DNA from: Symbiobacteriaceae bacterium
Lineage (GTDB): Bacteria; Bacillota; Sulfobacillia; Symbiobacteriales; Symbiobacteriaceae
Assembly: GCA_029239785.1 (NCBI GenBank)
Contig: JARBUG010000001.1
Location: 44,987 to 108,986, forward strand
Direction of reading: 5' to 3'
Length of the DNA stretch: 64,000 nucleotides
The position numbers and the translations under genes were made by a program. The notes under the pieces are model-generated. The model did not search any database and had not been told where the DNA came from. It worked only from the letters and a program-made list of their open reading frames with translations. Below are positions 8,084 to 16,062 of the stretch, piece after piece (within the stretch, counting starts at the first letter, position 1; each line of letters opens with the position of its first letter).

Positions 8084-9613
8084 CTACAAAATTCCGTCGG
8101 GCCCCCAGGGCCAGCGATGCCAGGTATCGGCCGTCTGGTCAAAGAGGCGGCAGTAGGTCTGGTACAGGGTGCGGTAGGTCGGGATCTGTTCAGCTTCCGG
8201 CACGACCCGGACGGCCTCGTGCGTCGTGCGGGCGATGGCGTCGGCCTCGTCCTTGTAAATGCCGACGCCCAGGCCGGCCAGCAGGGCCGCGCCCAGTGCG
8301 GTCGTCTCGGTAGCTGCCGGCACCGAAACCGTGCGTTCAAGGATGCTGGCCTTCAGCTGCAGTTGCAGCGGGTTGCGGGCTGCGCCGCCCGACACCACCG
8401 TGCGGGGCTGCCGCCCCAGGGCCAGGCTGTCTTCCAGGAGTTCGAGCCGGGCCCGCAGTTCGTAGGTCAGCCCTTCGAACGCAGCCCGGAAGATGTCGCC
8501 GCGGGTGTGGCTGAGCTGTAACCCCAGCATGGCGCCCCGGGACCAGCCGTCCCGGTCGGTAAAGCCCACGTCGGAGAGCAGGGGGAGGAAGAAGAGGCCC
8601 CGGGCGCCGGGCGGGGAGGTGAGCGCTTCCTCGGAGAGAGCCTGGTAGCTGTCGGCCCCGTTCTCCGCAGTGCCCAGCATGCGGTCTCGTACCCAGTCCA
8701 CAACGGGTCCGGCAGTCATGGCGGTGCCGGCGTAGTACCGGCCCCGGGCGGTGTGAGCGCCAAAGTGAATATGTGCGGCGAAGGTGGTGGGCGACATGGC
8801 CGGACGGTCAAGACCCACAAGCAGCGCTTCGGCCGTACCGGTGGAGTCCAGCACCGAACCAGGTGCTAACACCCCGGCCGCCAGGGCACCGCAAATGTGG
8901 TCGTGGCCACCTGTTACCACCGGGGTTCCTTCAGCCAGGCCGGTAACAGCCGCGGCTTCGGACGTAACCCGTCCGATCAGCGTGCCGCTCTCCACCAGGT
9001 CTGGCAGGAGCCGGCGCGAGATGCGGGCGGCCTTCAGAATCTCATCGGACCACTCCCGGCGCTCCAGGTCGAGCGCCATGGTGTGCGAGGCCAGTGAGTA
9101 GGTCATGGCCTGTTCACCGGAGAGCCGGTAAGTGACATAATCGGCCATGCAGAGCCATTTGGTGGCCTGTTCGTACAGGTCGGGCTGCCGGCCCTGAATC
9201 CACTGGATTTTATAGAGGGAGTAAATCGAGTCAGCCAGCAGGCCGCTGATGCGGTAGGTCTCCCAGGAACCGAAGGTGTTGGCCCAGCGTGCGGCCTGGG
9301 GCGCCGTTCGCTGGTCGTACCAGGCGATGGCCGGGGCGAGCGCCTTGCCACTGCTGTCGAGGAGGAAGCCTTCTTCGGCAACGCTGGCGATGGCGATCGC
9401 ATCGATCTCCGCAGCGCCAAGCGTGTCGACTACCTGCCGAATGCCGAGGGTCACCTGTTCCCAAATCGCATCAGGGTCATGTTCGAACATTTTCGGGCCG
9501 GGCCTGAGAATCGGAGTCTTTACCACCGCTGATGCGGCGACGAGGCCGTTATGGTCGAAGGCCATGACCTTGAGGTTGGTCGTGCCCACATCAACGCCAA
9601 TGAGGTAACTCAT
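8084..9613 (-). CDS. FGGY-family carbohydrate kinase
   Basis: 509 residues from the ATG at 9613, which has AGGAGAGGT directly upstream. A longer frame to 9739 lacks any site. The N-terminal phosphate-binding motif D-V-G-T-T (8-12), the central G-G-H-D-H and the C-terminal VSGGAARNPLQLQLKASI are characteristic of FGGY kinases (gluconokinase/xylulokinase/fuculokinase group). It phosphorylates a free sugar or polyol. It is the first gene of the nine-gene minus-strand operon, consistent with converting the imported or hydrolysed sugar to its phosphate. Substrate is not predictable here. Confidence 0.9.
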   Translation of the reverse strand: MSYLIGVDVGTTNLKVMAFDHNGLVAASAVVKTPILRPGPKMFEHDPDAIWEQVTLGIRQVVDTLGAAEIDAIAIASVAEEGFLLDSSGKALAPAIAWYDQRTAPQAARWANTFGSWETYRISGLLADSIYSLYKIQWIQGRQPDLYEQATKWLCMADYVTYRLSGEQAMTYSLASHTMALDLERREWSDEILKAARISRRLLPDLVESGTLIGRVTSEAAAVTGLAEGTPVVTGGHDHICGALAAGVLAPGSVLDSTGTAEALLVGLDRPAMSPTTFAAHIHFGAHTARGRYYAGTAMTAGPVVDWVRDRMLGTAENGADSYQALSEEALTSPPGARGLFFLPLLSDVGFTDRDGWSRGAMLGLQLSHTRGDIFRAAFEGLTYELRARLELLEDSLALGRQPRTVVSGGAARNPLQLQLKASILERTVSVPAATETTALGAALLAGLGVGIYKDEADAIARTTHEAVRVVPEAEQIPTYRTLYQTYCRLFDQTADTWHRWPWGPDGIL

Positions 9614-9840
9614 GCAACCTCTCCTACTACATGTGGTCTGAAGCCTGGCTCCATCCTGCGATGGAGGTGAGACTTTGTTTAGCCGATGAACTATCCGTCG
9701 TTGGTAGGAGATTGGGCGGTTTTCGTCAATTTCCTCCATCGAAACAATAAATCGTCTTACTATATCGTTATGAGTGAAGTGGGTATAATCTGGTCTTATG
9801 AGAGGCTAGAACGATATTATTGATTATCTATTACATGTGA
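9614..9840 (-). promoter_or_regulatory. Upstream region of the sugar-uptake operon
   Basis: This is an AT-rich stretch unlike the flanking DNA. An inverted repeat, TATATCGTT near 9760 with AACGATATTA near 9811, could be a regulator site. A -10-like ATTATACC on the minus strand lies near 9786. Exact promoter elements are not certain. Confidence 0.4.
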
Positions 9841-9874
9841 AAACCCTCACCAGACGGGCTGGTGAGGGTTTTTT
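9841..9874 (-). terminator. Rho-independent terminator after the MBL-fold gene
   Basis: AAACCCTCACCA and TGGTGAGGGTTT pair in a 12-bp stem around a 7-nt loop. T-runs occur on both sides, so it can work in both directions. It lies 14 bp beyond the stop of the minus-strand gene. Confidence 0.85.
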
Positions 9875-9887
9875 GTGGAGGGGCTTG

Positions 9888-11696
9888 CTAACGAATTGTG
9901 ATCAGGCTTTCGGCGACCTGCCCGCAGGGAGTGCCGTCGATGGTCAGGTCAAGCGCCACACGGGCTCTCCTGGCGGGGTGTCCAGCAGGTGTCACGAAGT
10001 AGTCAATCGTCACGATCTCACCGGCCGCGGCGGTCACCACGCGCGCCGGGGTCTCGGCGGCCCAGCCGTCAGGCACGGTGAGGGAAGCCACTATTTCTAC
10101 CGCATGGAGAAAGGGGTTCTGAATGGATGCCTGCAGGCGGACCGTTTCGCCAACCCTCGTCACCGTTTCGTAGGGCGTCAGGCGCCCCATGAACTCCTCC
10201 AGATCCCGCCCGGGGGGCAGCAGGCGCCTGTGCAGTTCCGCCAGCTTCTTACCCTTGGCCAAAAGCAGGTCCAAGTACTCGTCGGTCACCTGGCGGGCGC
10301 CCCAGTGGCCGCTCAGAATCAGGTCCGGCCGAATTCGGCGGTAGAGCAGGGCGCTCTGGCAGAAATCCTCCGGGCGGAAGCCGTTCTTGTATACGTAGTT
10401 GAGCAGGTCGCCGGGGCCGTCCGCCTCCTGGTCGCCGTTAGCGATAACCCGCTTGCCATCCACCTCAAAGCAGATGGCGACCGCGTAGGTGGTGTGGCCT
10501 GCCAGGGGGTGGAGGGTAATCTGATACTCTTCCCAGGGAATGGTTTGCTCCAGGGGCAGGGTCCGGTCGGCCGGAATCGGGTCGTACCAGAGGCAGGGCA
10601 GGTCGTAGTGGCCGGGGTTTGCCAGCACATCGGCGAAGTTCTCCGGCACCCAGATTTGCGTGCCTTCCACGCTGCGCAGCAGGTTCAACCCGGCAACGTG
10701 ATCATCATGAAAGTGGGTCGGAATGGCCACATCAATGGCGGTGACGCCAAACTGCTGCTTCAGGGCGGGCAGGTTGTAAAGCCACGGCCGGCGGGAGGCC
10801 CGGTCGGCCCCGGCAGGCAGGGGAAAGCCCAGAATAAAGTCGTAACCAAAGTCGATGACCAGCGCCTTGCCACTGTCGGAGAGCAGGACGTAGGAGTCGG
10901 ACATGCTGGTGCGGTTGCGGAGCAGGTGCGGGGTGATGGGGGTGAAGGGGTTCGCACGCAGGTTTTCGAGGCCCCGGTGTTCCCGCCGCAGCGACATCAG
11001 CTCCCGCAGGTTCGCTGCCAGCAGGTCGATCGCTTCGGCTGGTTGGGTGACGGGGGCACCGTGGGCGGGCAGGAGCAGGTCGGGCTGCCGATCCTTGAGG
11101 TCGAGAATGGAGAGCAGGTGCGCCGCAACTCCTTCGGCGCCGGCGTAGGTCCACTGGGTGGCCGCCAGCGACCAGAGCTGGCCGGGGCCGTAAATCAGGT
11201 CGCCGGTGAAGGCGATGCGCCCGCCCCCGCCCGCCTCCAACATCAGGCTGACCGAGCCGATCGTGTGCCCCGGCGTCGGCAGGACGGTGAAGGTATGCCC
11301 CCCTGTCTCCAGCCGGGCGTAATCCTGCAGGGTCCCATGAATCGGCACCGGCTCCAGCAGCGAGAACCGGTCCTGCCGGTTGTTGTAGCTATTCCGCACC
11401 TCCCGGGCCTGCCAGTGTCCATCGACACCGGCAATCAGGTCCTGCTCGGCGTGGGGCACCCACACCCGGGCGCCGGCCCGGGCCGCCAGCATCAGCCCCT
11501 GGACCTGATCACGGTGATGGTGGGTTACAAGCACATCCGTCACACGGGAGACGCCGATCTGCTCCAGCGCATCCCAAGCCAGGCCGCTGCCGAAATCGAT
11601 CAGCACCGCATCGGAACCACTTCGGACGGCGTAAACGTTGCAGGTCTCCCGAAACAGATAAACGTTGTCGCATATGAGTTGCCAGCCGGTATGCAT
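9888..11696 (-). CDS. Tandem metallo-beta-lactamase-fold protein
   Basis: 602 residues with two MBL domains. Domain 1 (about 10-210) has T-H-H-H-R-D-Q, in which the last ligand histidine of H-x-H-x-D-H is Gln, while P-G-H-T, T-G-D-L and A-H-G remain. Domain 2 (about 265-470) has a complete THFHDDH plus A-G-H-T, N-G-D and S-G-H. A C-terminal beta-rich region (about 490-602) resembles an immunoglobulin-like module. Hydrolysis of an ester, lactone or thioester is plausible for the family; the substrate is unknown. It is monocistronic, divergent from the heparinase-like gene and followed by a terminator. Confidence 0.75.
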   Translation of the reverse strand: MHTGWQLICDNVYLFRETCNVYAVRSGSDAVLIDFGSGLAWDALEQIGVSRVTDVLVTHHHRDQVQGLMLAARAGARVWVPHAEQDLIAGVDGHWQAREVRNSYNNRQDRFSLLEPVPIHGTLQDYARLETGGHTFTVLPTPGHTIGSVSLMLEAGGGGRIAFTGDLIYGPGQLWSLAATQWTYAGAEGVAAHLLSILDLKDRQPDLLLPAHGAPVTQPAEAIDLLAANLRELMSLRREHRGLENLRANPFTPITPHLLRNRTSMSDSYVLLSDSGKALVIDFGYDFILGFPLPAGADRASRRPWLYNLPALKQQFGVTAIDVAIPTHFHDDHVAGLNLLRSVEGTQIWVPENFADVLANPGHYDLPCLWYDPIPADRTLPLEQTIPWEEYQITLHPLAGHTTYAVAICFEVDGKRVIANGDQEADGPGDLLNYVYKNGFRPEDFCQSALLYRRIRPDLILSGHWGARQVTDEYLDLLLAKGKKLAELHRRLLPPGRDLEEFMGRLTPYETVTRVGETVRLQASIQNPFLHAVEIVASLTVPDGWAAETPARVVTAAAGEIVTIDYFVTPAGHPARRARVALDLTIDGTPCGQVAESLITIR

Positions 11697-11953
11697 GGTG
11701 GGTCGCCTCCGTAACTGAGTGGCCGTTCGGGTCTACGCTTTCGCTGCAACCGGCCGCGATCCTCTCTTGGACTGCGTTGCGATTCTTGTGAGAGAATACC
11801 AGAGAGAAGATTTGAGCCGTCCGGAAGGTGATTCTCTGGTAAGATGGCGAACCCACTACTATTCGCGCCTTCATTAGTGCTCAGACGAACTACATACCGC
11901 CGCGACCGGCGGTGCAACGGTTCACACGTGAACTAGGAGGATCTGAACAAGTC
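11697..11953. promoter_or_regulatory. Divergent control region with inverted half-sites
   Basis: These 257 bases separate the MBL-fold gene (minus) from the heparinase-like gene (plus). TACCAGAGA (11798-11806) and TCTCTGGTA (11833-11841) are exact inverted half-sites 26 bp apart and could bind one regulator for both genes. No regulator is adjacent. Confidence 0.45.
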
Positions 11954-13738
11954 ATGCATAACGTCAACACCCTGCACAACATCCTGCAGACCACCCGGGG
12001 ATTTGCACCATTCCCGACCATCGCTGACCGGGCAGCCTGGGCGTCCAGGACGAGCCACCCTGTGGCCCGCACCATTCTCGAAGTCGCCGACAGCCAGGCC
12101 GACCTGCCCATTCCGGCGCTTCCGGCGACCCTGTCGCTGGACTTCGACCGGAGCGGCAAGCAGCTGCCTTTTGAGGCCCAATACTTCGCCCGGCGCACCC
12201 GCCTGAACGCGCTTGTGCTGGCCGAGTGCCTGCTGAACGAGGGCCGCTACCTGCAGCCCATCATCGACCTCGTCAAAGCGCTCTGCGACGAGACGACCTG
12301 GTCCATGGGCCCGCGCATCCGCCCGGACGGCCCCACCGAGCTGGACATTTACGCTGCCGGCACCGGCCTCTTCCTGGCCGAAACTGACTACCTGCTCGGC
12401 GACCTGCTCCCCGCCGACCTGCGGGCCTGCATCCGCACGGCGTGCCACGACCGGCTGGTTCACCCCTACCTGGGCACAACTGCGTTCCCGGCGGAAAACC
12501 CGGTCTCCAGCGTGGGCATTGTGGCGGCTGCGCTTTACCTGGAATCCGACCTCACCATTCAGGCCCGGGTGCTCAGCAAGGCGTTGGGCAAGCTGCCTGC
12601 CTATCTTGATGATTTCAGCGCCGAGAAGTCCAAGTACGGCGGCGCGTCGTTCTGGTCGATCTTCCACTACGCGGTCCTGGGCCACCTGGTGGAGGCCCGC
12701 ACGGCCGGGCAGATCAACATGTTCGACCATCCGAACATGAAGGAGATCTGCCGCTTCCTCACCTGCCTCGAACTGAGCCCCGGCGAGTTCGTCAACTTCA
12801 GCGACGGCGCCCGCGCCTACATCAAAGCGGCGGGCATCTGTTGCTGGCTGGGCCGCCGCGTGGGCGTGCCGGAACTGGTCGAACTGGGCCGGCGCAACCT
12901 GCCGCTCATCTCGCCCGAAAACATTCACAGCGACTCCTACCAGCGCGGCCGCTTCCGCCCGGAGTTTATCTTCCGGACGCTGCTCTGGGCCGATACGCAG
13001 GAGGCCGCCCCGGCCAAGCCGCCGGCAACGGTCTTCCACCCGGGCTTCCAGTTCCTCATCAGCCGCCACGACCCCACCGACCCCATGGGCCTGGTGCTGG
13101 CGGCCAAGGGCGGCCACAACGGCGAAGATCAGAACCATAACGATGTAGGCCAGTTCATCATTCACTACGCCGGTGAGTCGTTCGTGGTCGATCCGGGCGC
13201 CCGGACCTACGCCCGCGACTTCTCCCTGGAAGACCGGTACGAGCAGCTGGAGTGCCGTTCCCGGGGCCACTGCGTGCCGGTGGTTAACGGGCGGGAGCAG
13301 GCGCCCGGCGCCGAGTACGGCGCCAAGCTGGTCGGCCAGGAACTGAGCGCATCGGGCGACCGCATTGAGCTCGAACTGGCGGGCGCCTACAGCTCGCATG
13401 CCGGCATCGAGTCGATCCACCGCCGGGTCAGCCTGATTCGCATTGAGCCGAAGGGCCAGATCATCGTGCGTGACGACTTCCACTTTGAAGATCCGCCCAA
13501 CCTGTACGAGAGCCGGGTGTATACCTTTGCGGCGGTCGAGCAGGTCTCGCCGGGCTACCTGCGGCTGAAGGGGAAGCACGGCGTGCTGGCGATTCGGTAC
13601 GACACGCATGCGGCGGTGCTGCGCATGGAGGAGCTGGCCCCGGGCGAGACGACGCCCTGGAGCGGCACCCTCTACCGCCTGCGCTTCGTGCAGCTGGCGC
13701 ATAAGGACAGCATGATCCTGCGGTTCGTGCCTGAGTAA
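11954..13738 (+). CDS. Heparinase II/III-like polysaccharide lyase family protein
   Basis: 594 residues from the ATG at 11954, with AGGAGG 13 bp upstream. An N-terminal alpha-helical toroid (about 1-340) is followed by a beta-sandwich with HNGEDQNHNDVGQFIIHYAGE, the segment typical of the heparinase II/III superfamily, which contains histidine/asparagine residues used in uronate lyases. There is no signal peptide, so it would act on intracellular oligosaccharides such as unsaturated uronides (inference). It stands alone, 1.2 kb before a DNA repair gene. Confidence 0.8.
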   Translation: MHNVNTLHNILQTTRGFAPFPTIADRAAWASRTSHPVARTILEVADSQADLPIPALPATLSLDFDRSGKQLPFEAQYFARRTRLNALVLAECLLNEGRYLQPIIDLVKALCDETTWSMGPRIRPDGPTELDIYAAGTGLFLAETDYLLGDLLPADLRACIRTACHDRLVHPYLGTTAFPAENPVSSVGIVAAALYLESDLTIQARVLSKALGKLPAYLDDFSAEKSKYGGASFWSIFHYAVLGHLVEARTAGQINMFDHPNMKEICRFLTCLELSPGEFVNFSDGARAYIKAAGICCWLGRRVGVPELVELGRRNLPLISPENIHSDSYQRGRFRPEFIFRTLLWADTQEAAPAKPPATVFHPGFQFLISRHDPTDPMGLVLAAKGGHNGEDQNHNDVGQFIIHYAGESFVVDPGARTYARDFSLEDRYEQLECRSRGHCVPVVNGREQAPGAEYGAKLVGQELSASGDRIELELAGAYSSHAGIESIHRRVSLIRIEPKGQIIVRDDFHFEDPPNLYESRVYTFAAVEQVSPGYLRLKGKHGVLAIRYDTHAAVLRMEELAPGETTPWSGTLYRLRFVQLAHKDSMILRFVPE

Positions 13739-13758
13739 GAGAGATTTGGGGCAGTTTC

Positions 13759-14000
13759 ATGGCCACGGATTTCACGGGTCTCGGGTCAGACGCGGATTTG
13801 GAACACAAATACATGAATGACCACAGATGACACAGATATCACTGATACCAGGTAGACCGTTCCGAGTCATCATTTAATGAATGACCTGGACGGTTTTGCC
13901 GGGTATCTGTGTCCTCTGTGAACTCTGTGGTCATAAATGTGTCTGCCTAAAATCCGCGTTCTGTTCCCAAACCCGCGTAATCCGTGAAATCCGTGGCCAT
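13759..14000. repeat. Nested palindromic repeat, copy 1 (CACGGATT type enclosing a CACAGA type)
   Basis: The outer arms ATGGCCACGGATTTCACGG and CCGTGAAATCCGTGGCCAT are perfect 19-bp inverted repeats at the two ends. Inside them, from about 13820 to 13932, a second palindrome begins ACCACAGATGACACAGATA and ends CTGTGAACTCTGTGGT. The whole could fold into a very long imperfect hairpin. It fills the gap between the heparinase-like gene and the convergent DNA glycosylase. Confidence 0.85.
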
Positions 14001-14013
14001 ATCAATGCCCGAC

Positions 14014-14841
14014 TCAATACAACTGCCCCGGCGGCGCCGGCTGGCAGGTCGGGCAGAAGTTCGTCTCCAGATACCCCAGGCTGCGCAGCACAATGCGGCT
14101 CCCGCACCGTGGGCAGGGCGTGTTCTCCCGCCCCCTGACCTGCATGTGCGACCGCACCTTGGCGCCCAGCCCCGGCGGCATCCCCTCGGCGACCGCCTTG
14201 ACCCCCAGCGCCATCACGGTGCGTACGGCGGCGGCCAGCGCCGCCCACTCCGCATCGGCAAGCGACGACAGCTTCCGCTTCGGATGCAGCCTTGCCTCAA
14301 AGAGAATCTCATCGGCATACGCGTTCCCGATGCCGGCCAGGAACTCCTGGTCCATCAGCAGGTTCCGCACCTCGTACTGCCGCTTCCGCCCCCGGCGGAT
14401 GAAATCTGCCTCATCAAAGGAGGATGGGTCGGCCTCGGGACCCAGCCCCGCGAAGCCCGGCACCGCCGCCGCCGGCTCCTCACCCCGCAGGAGGTAGACC
14501 TTGCCCATCTGCTTCTCATCGCGGTAGCGCAGTTGAATGCCGCCCTCGAAGGTGATGGCGAAGGCTGTATCCTTCGTGCGCTTCGCCCCGGGCTGCGTCA
14601 GGGCAAAGACCCCCGTCAGCATGGGATTGACCACCATGAGCGAGGCGTCATCCCAGTGGAAGGTAAGGAACTTGCCCCGCTGCGTCAGCCCGGCCAGCCG
14701 GCGCCCGGCTATCCACTGCGGCAGGGGCAGCACCGCCCGCAGCACGATGGGGTTGTACACCTCGGCGCCCACGGCGGCCTGGCCGGTCAGGGCCTGGTCA
14801 AGCCGCTCCCGCAGGACGAACAGGTCGGGCCATTCTGGCAT
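14014..14841 (-). CDS. Fpg/Nei-family DNA glycosylase (divergent MutM-like)
   Basis: 275 residues. The start at 14841 is fixed by MPEWPD, because the proline after Met is the catalytic nucleophile and Glu follows. GAGGAG lies 9 bp upstream, whereas a longer frame to 14976 would bury this N-terminus. It has RGKFL (the DNA-binding Lys), the helix-two-turn-helix region around LLMDQEFLAGIGNAYADEILF and a C-terminal C-P-R-C...C-P-T-C zinc finger. The Arg normally three residues before the zinc-finger aromatic (R-x-T) is Leu here (L-E-T), so substrate handling may differ from classical MutM. It removes oxidised bases in base-excision repair. Confidence 0.85.
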   Translation of the reverse strand: MPEWPDLFVLRERLDQALTGQAAVGAEVYNPIVLRAVLPLPQWIAGRRLAGLTQRGKFLTFHWDDASLMVVNPMLTGVFALTQPGAKRTKDTAFAITFEGGIQLRYRDEKQMGKVYLLRGEEPAAAVPGFAGLGPEADPSSFDEADFIRRGRKRQYEVRNLLMDQEFLAGIGNAYADEILFEARLHPKRKLSSLADAEWAALAAAVRTVMALGVKAVAEGMPPGLGAKVRSHMQVRGRENTPCPRCGSRIVLRSLGYLETNFCPTCQPAPPGQLY

Positions 14842-14893
14842 AGCGCTCACTCCTCGTAACATAGCTTGACCACGAACCGCATACCCCTTTTCC

Positions 14894-15538
14894 ATGATAG
14901 ATTTCATGAGCGGACTCCTCAAGCTGATCCTGATTGATTTGGTGCTCTCGGGCGATAACGCCCTGGTCATTGGCATGGCCTGCGCCGCCCTGCCGCCCCG
15001 GGAGCGGAAGCTGGGTGTTCTCTACGGCTCTCTGGCCGCGGTCGCCATGCGGGTGATGCTCGCCGCCGGCACCTCGGTGCTGCTTCGCATTCCCTTGCTC
15101 CAGGCCTTTGGCGGCCTGCTCCTGCTCTGGGTCGCCTACAAACTCACGGCCTCCACCGCCGGGGCCCACGGCGCCGTGCAGAGCAGCGCCACGGTCTGGC
15201 AGGCGGTCAAAACCATCGCCGTCGCCGATCTGGTCATGTCGCTGGACAACGTGCTGGCCGTAGGCGGCGTGTCGCACGGGAACATTACGCTGCTGCTGAT
15301 TGGCCTGGGCCTTACCATCCCGCTGATCATGTGGGGCAGCGGCCTGGTCGCGGCCCTGCTGGACCGGGCGCCCTGGCTCACCTACGTCGGCTCCGCCGTC
15401 CTCTGCCTGACCGCCGCCGAAATGATCGGCGCCGACCCGGCCGTCCCGGTGAAGCAGTCCCCCTGGCTGGCAGCCGCCGCGATCGTGCTTGTCTTGGGCG
15501 CCGCCCTGTGGGACCGGCGCCGCAACTGGGCAAACTAA
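14894..15538 (+). CDS. TerC-family integral membrane protein (YjbE-like)
   Basis: 214 residues with about six membrane segments. The paired motifs D-L-V-L-S-G-D-N-A-L (16-25) and A-D-L-V-M-S-L-D-N-V-L hold the membrane aspartates shared by TerC proteins, which are linked to manganese or other metal export and to metallation of secreted proteins. It is divergent from the glycosylase with only 52 bp between the starts. No clear ribosome binding site precedes the ATG, and a second Met at codon 5 is an alternative start. Confidence 0.85.
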   Translation: MIDFMSGLLKLILIDLVLSGDNALVIGMACAALPPRERKLGVLYGSLAAVAMRVMLAAGTSVLLRIPLLQAFGGLLLLWVAYKLTASTAGAHGAVQSSATVWQAVKTIAVADLVMSLDNVLAVGGVSHGNITLLLIGLGLTIPLIMWGSGLVAALLDRAPWLTYVGSAVLCLTAAEMIGADPAVPVKQSPWLAAAAIVLVLGAALWDRRRNWAN

Positions 15539-15562
15539 GCCCAGCAAGGAGGCGATTCGCAA

Positions 15563-15745
15563 ATGCCAGGCAAACGAACCCCCGCCGACCCCGGCGACAT
15601 GAACAAGAGCACACACGACATCTCGGCCCGCCAGGCCGGCGCCCAGGTGCCGCCCACCGACAGAGCCCAGGGCGGCCAGTACGAGCAGGGCCAGGCCCCG
15701 CCCGAGGGCGCCTACCGGGAGATCCCGACCACGGACAAGCACTAA
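15563..15745 (+). CDS. Small hydrophilic protein of unknown function
   Basis: 60 residues, rich in Pro, Gln, Gly and charged residues, with no hydrophobic segment; probably disordered. An excellent AAGGAGG sits 9 bp before the ATG, and the gene begins 24 bp after the TerC-family gene, so it is likely expressed with it. No family was recognised. Confidence 0.65.
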   Translation: MPGKRTPADPGDMNKSTHDISARQAGAQVPPTDRAQGGQYEQGQAPPEGAYREIPTTDKH

Positions 15746-16062
15746 GAAAAGCGCCCCGGGAGAACTTCTCCCGGGGCGCTCGCTGCACATCCCGTCGAGC
15801 ATACGCCGAGCATACGCCGAGGCGGACCTCGATGGTCCGCCTCGGCGCTACGCAAACACGTTGGTGGGGGCACTGCATCAGGCGGTCCGGGTCCGGTCAG
15901 GGGTTGAGGAGCCTCGGGGCGTTAGTTCAGGATCCTTGCGGCAGCAAGGATCATTCATCTGAATGAGTCGCCCCGCCGCGACGACGCCCCTGGCCGGACC
16001 CGAACCGCCGCTACACAGCCCAGACGCCCCCGGCCAGACCCGAACCGCCGCATCCGCAGCGC
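15746..16062. other. Gene-free interval with several strong hairpins
   Basis: It contains a 13-bp GC stem at 15750-15780, whose T-run is on the minus strand. A 14-bp perfect stem follows at 15815-15847 (CGCCGAGGCGGACC with its complement). A 130-nt multi-stem element occupies 15881-16009. AGCATACGCCG also occurs twice in tandem. No reading frame looks real. Confidence 0.6.
15881..16049. repeat. Multi-stem inverted repeat element
   Basis: GGCGGTCCGGGTCCGGTCAG (15881-15900) pairs with the segment ending CCGGACCCGAACCGCC (to 16009). A second copy of the right arm follows at 16022-16049. Inside are the pairs CGGGGCG/CGCCCCG and GATCCTTGC/GCAAGGATC, giving a branched fold. Confidence 0.6.
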
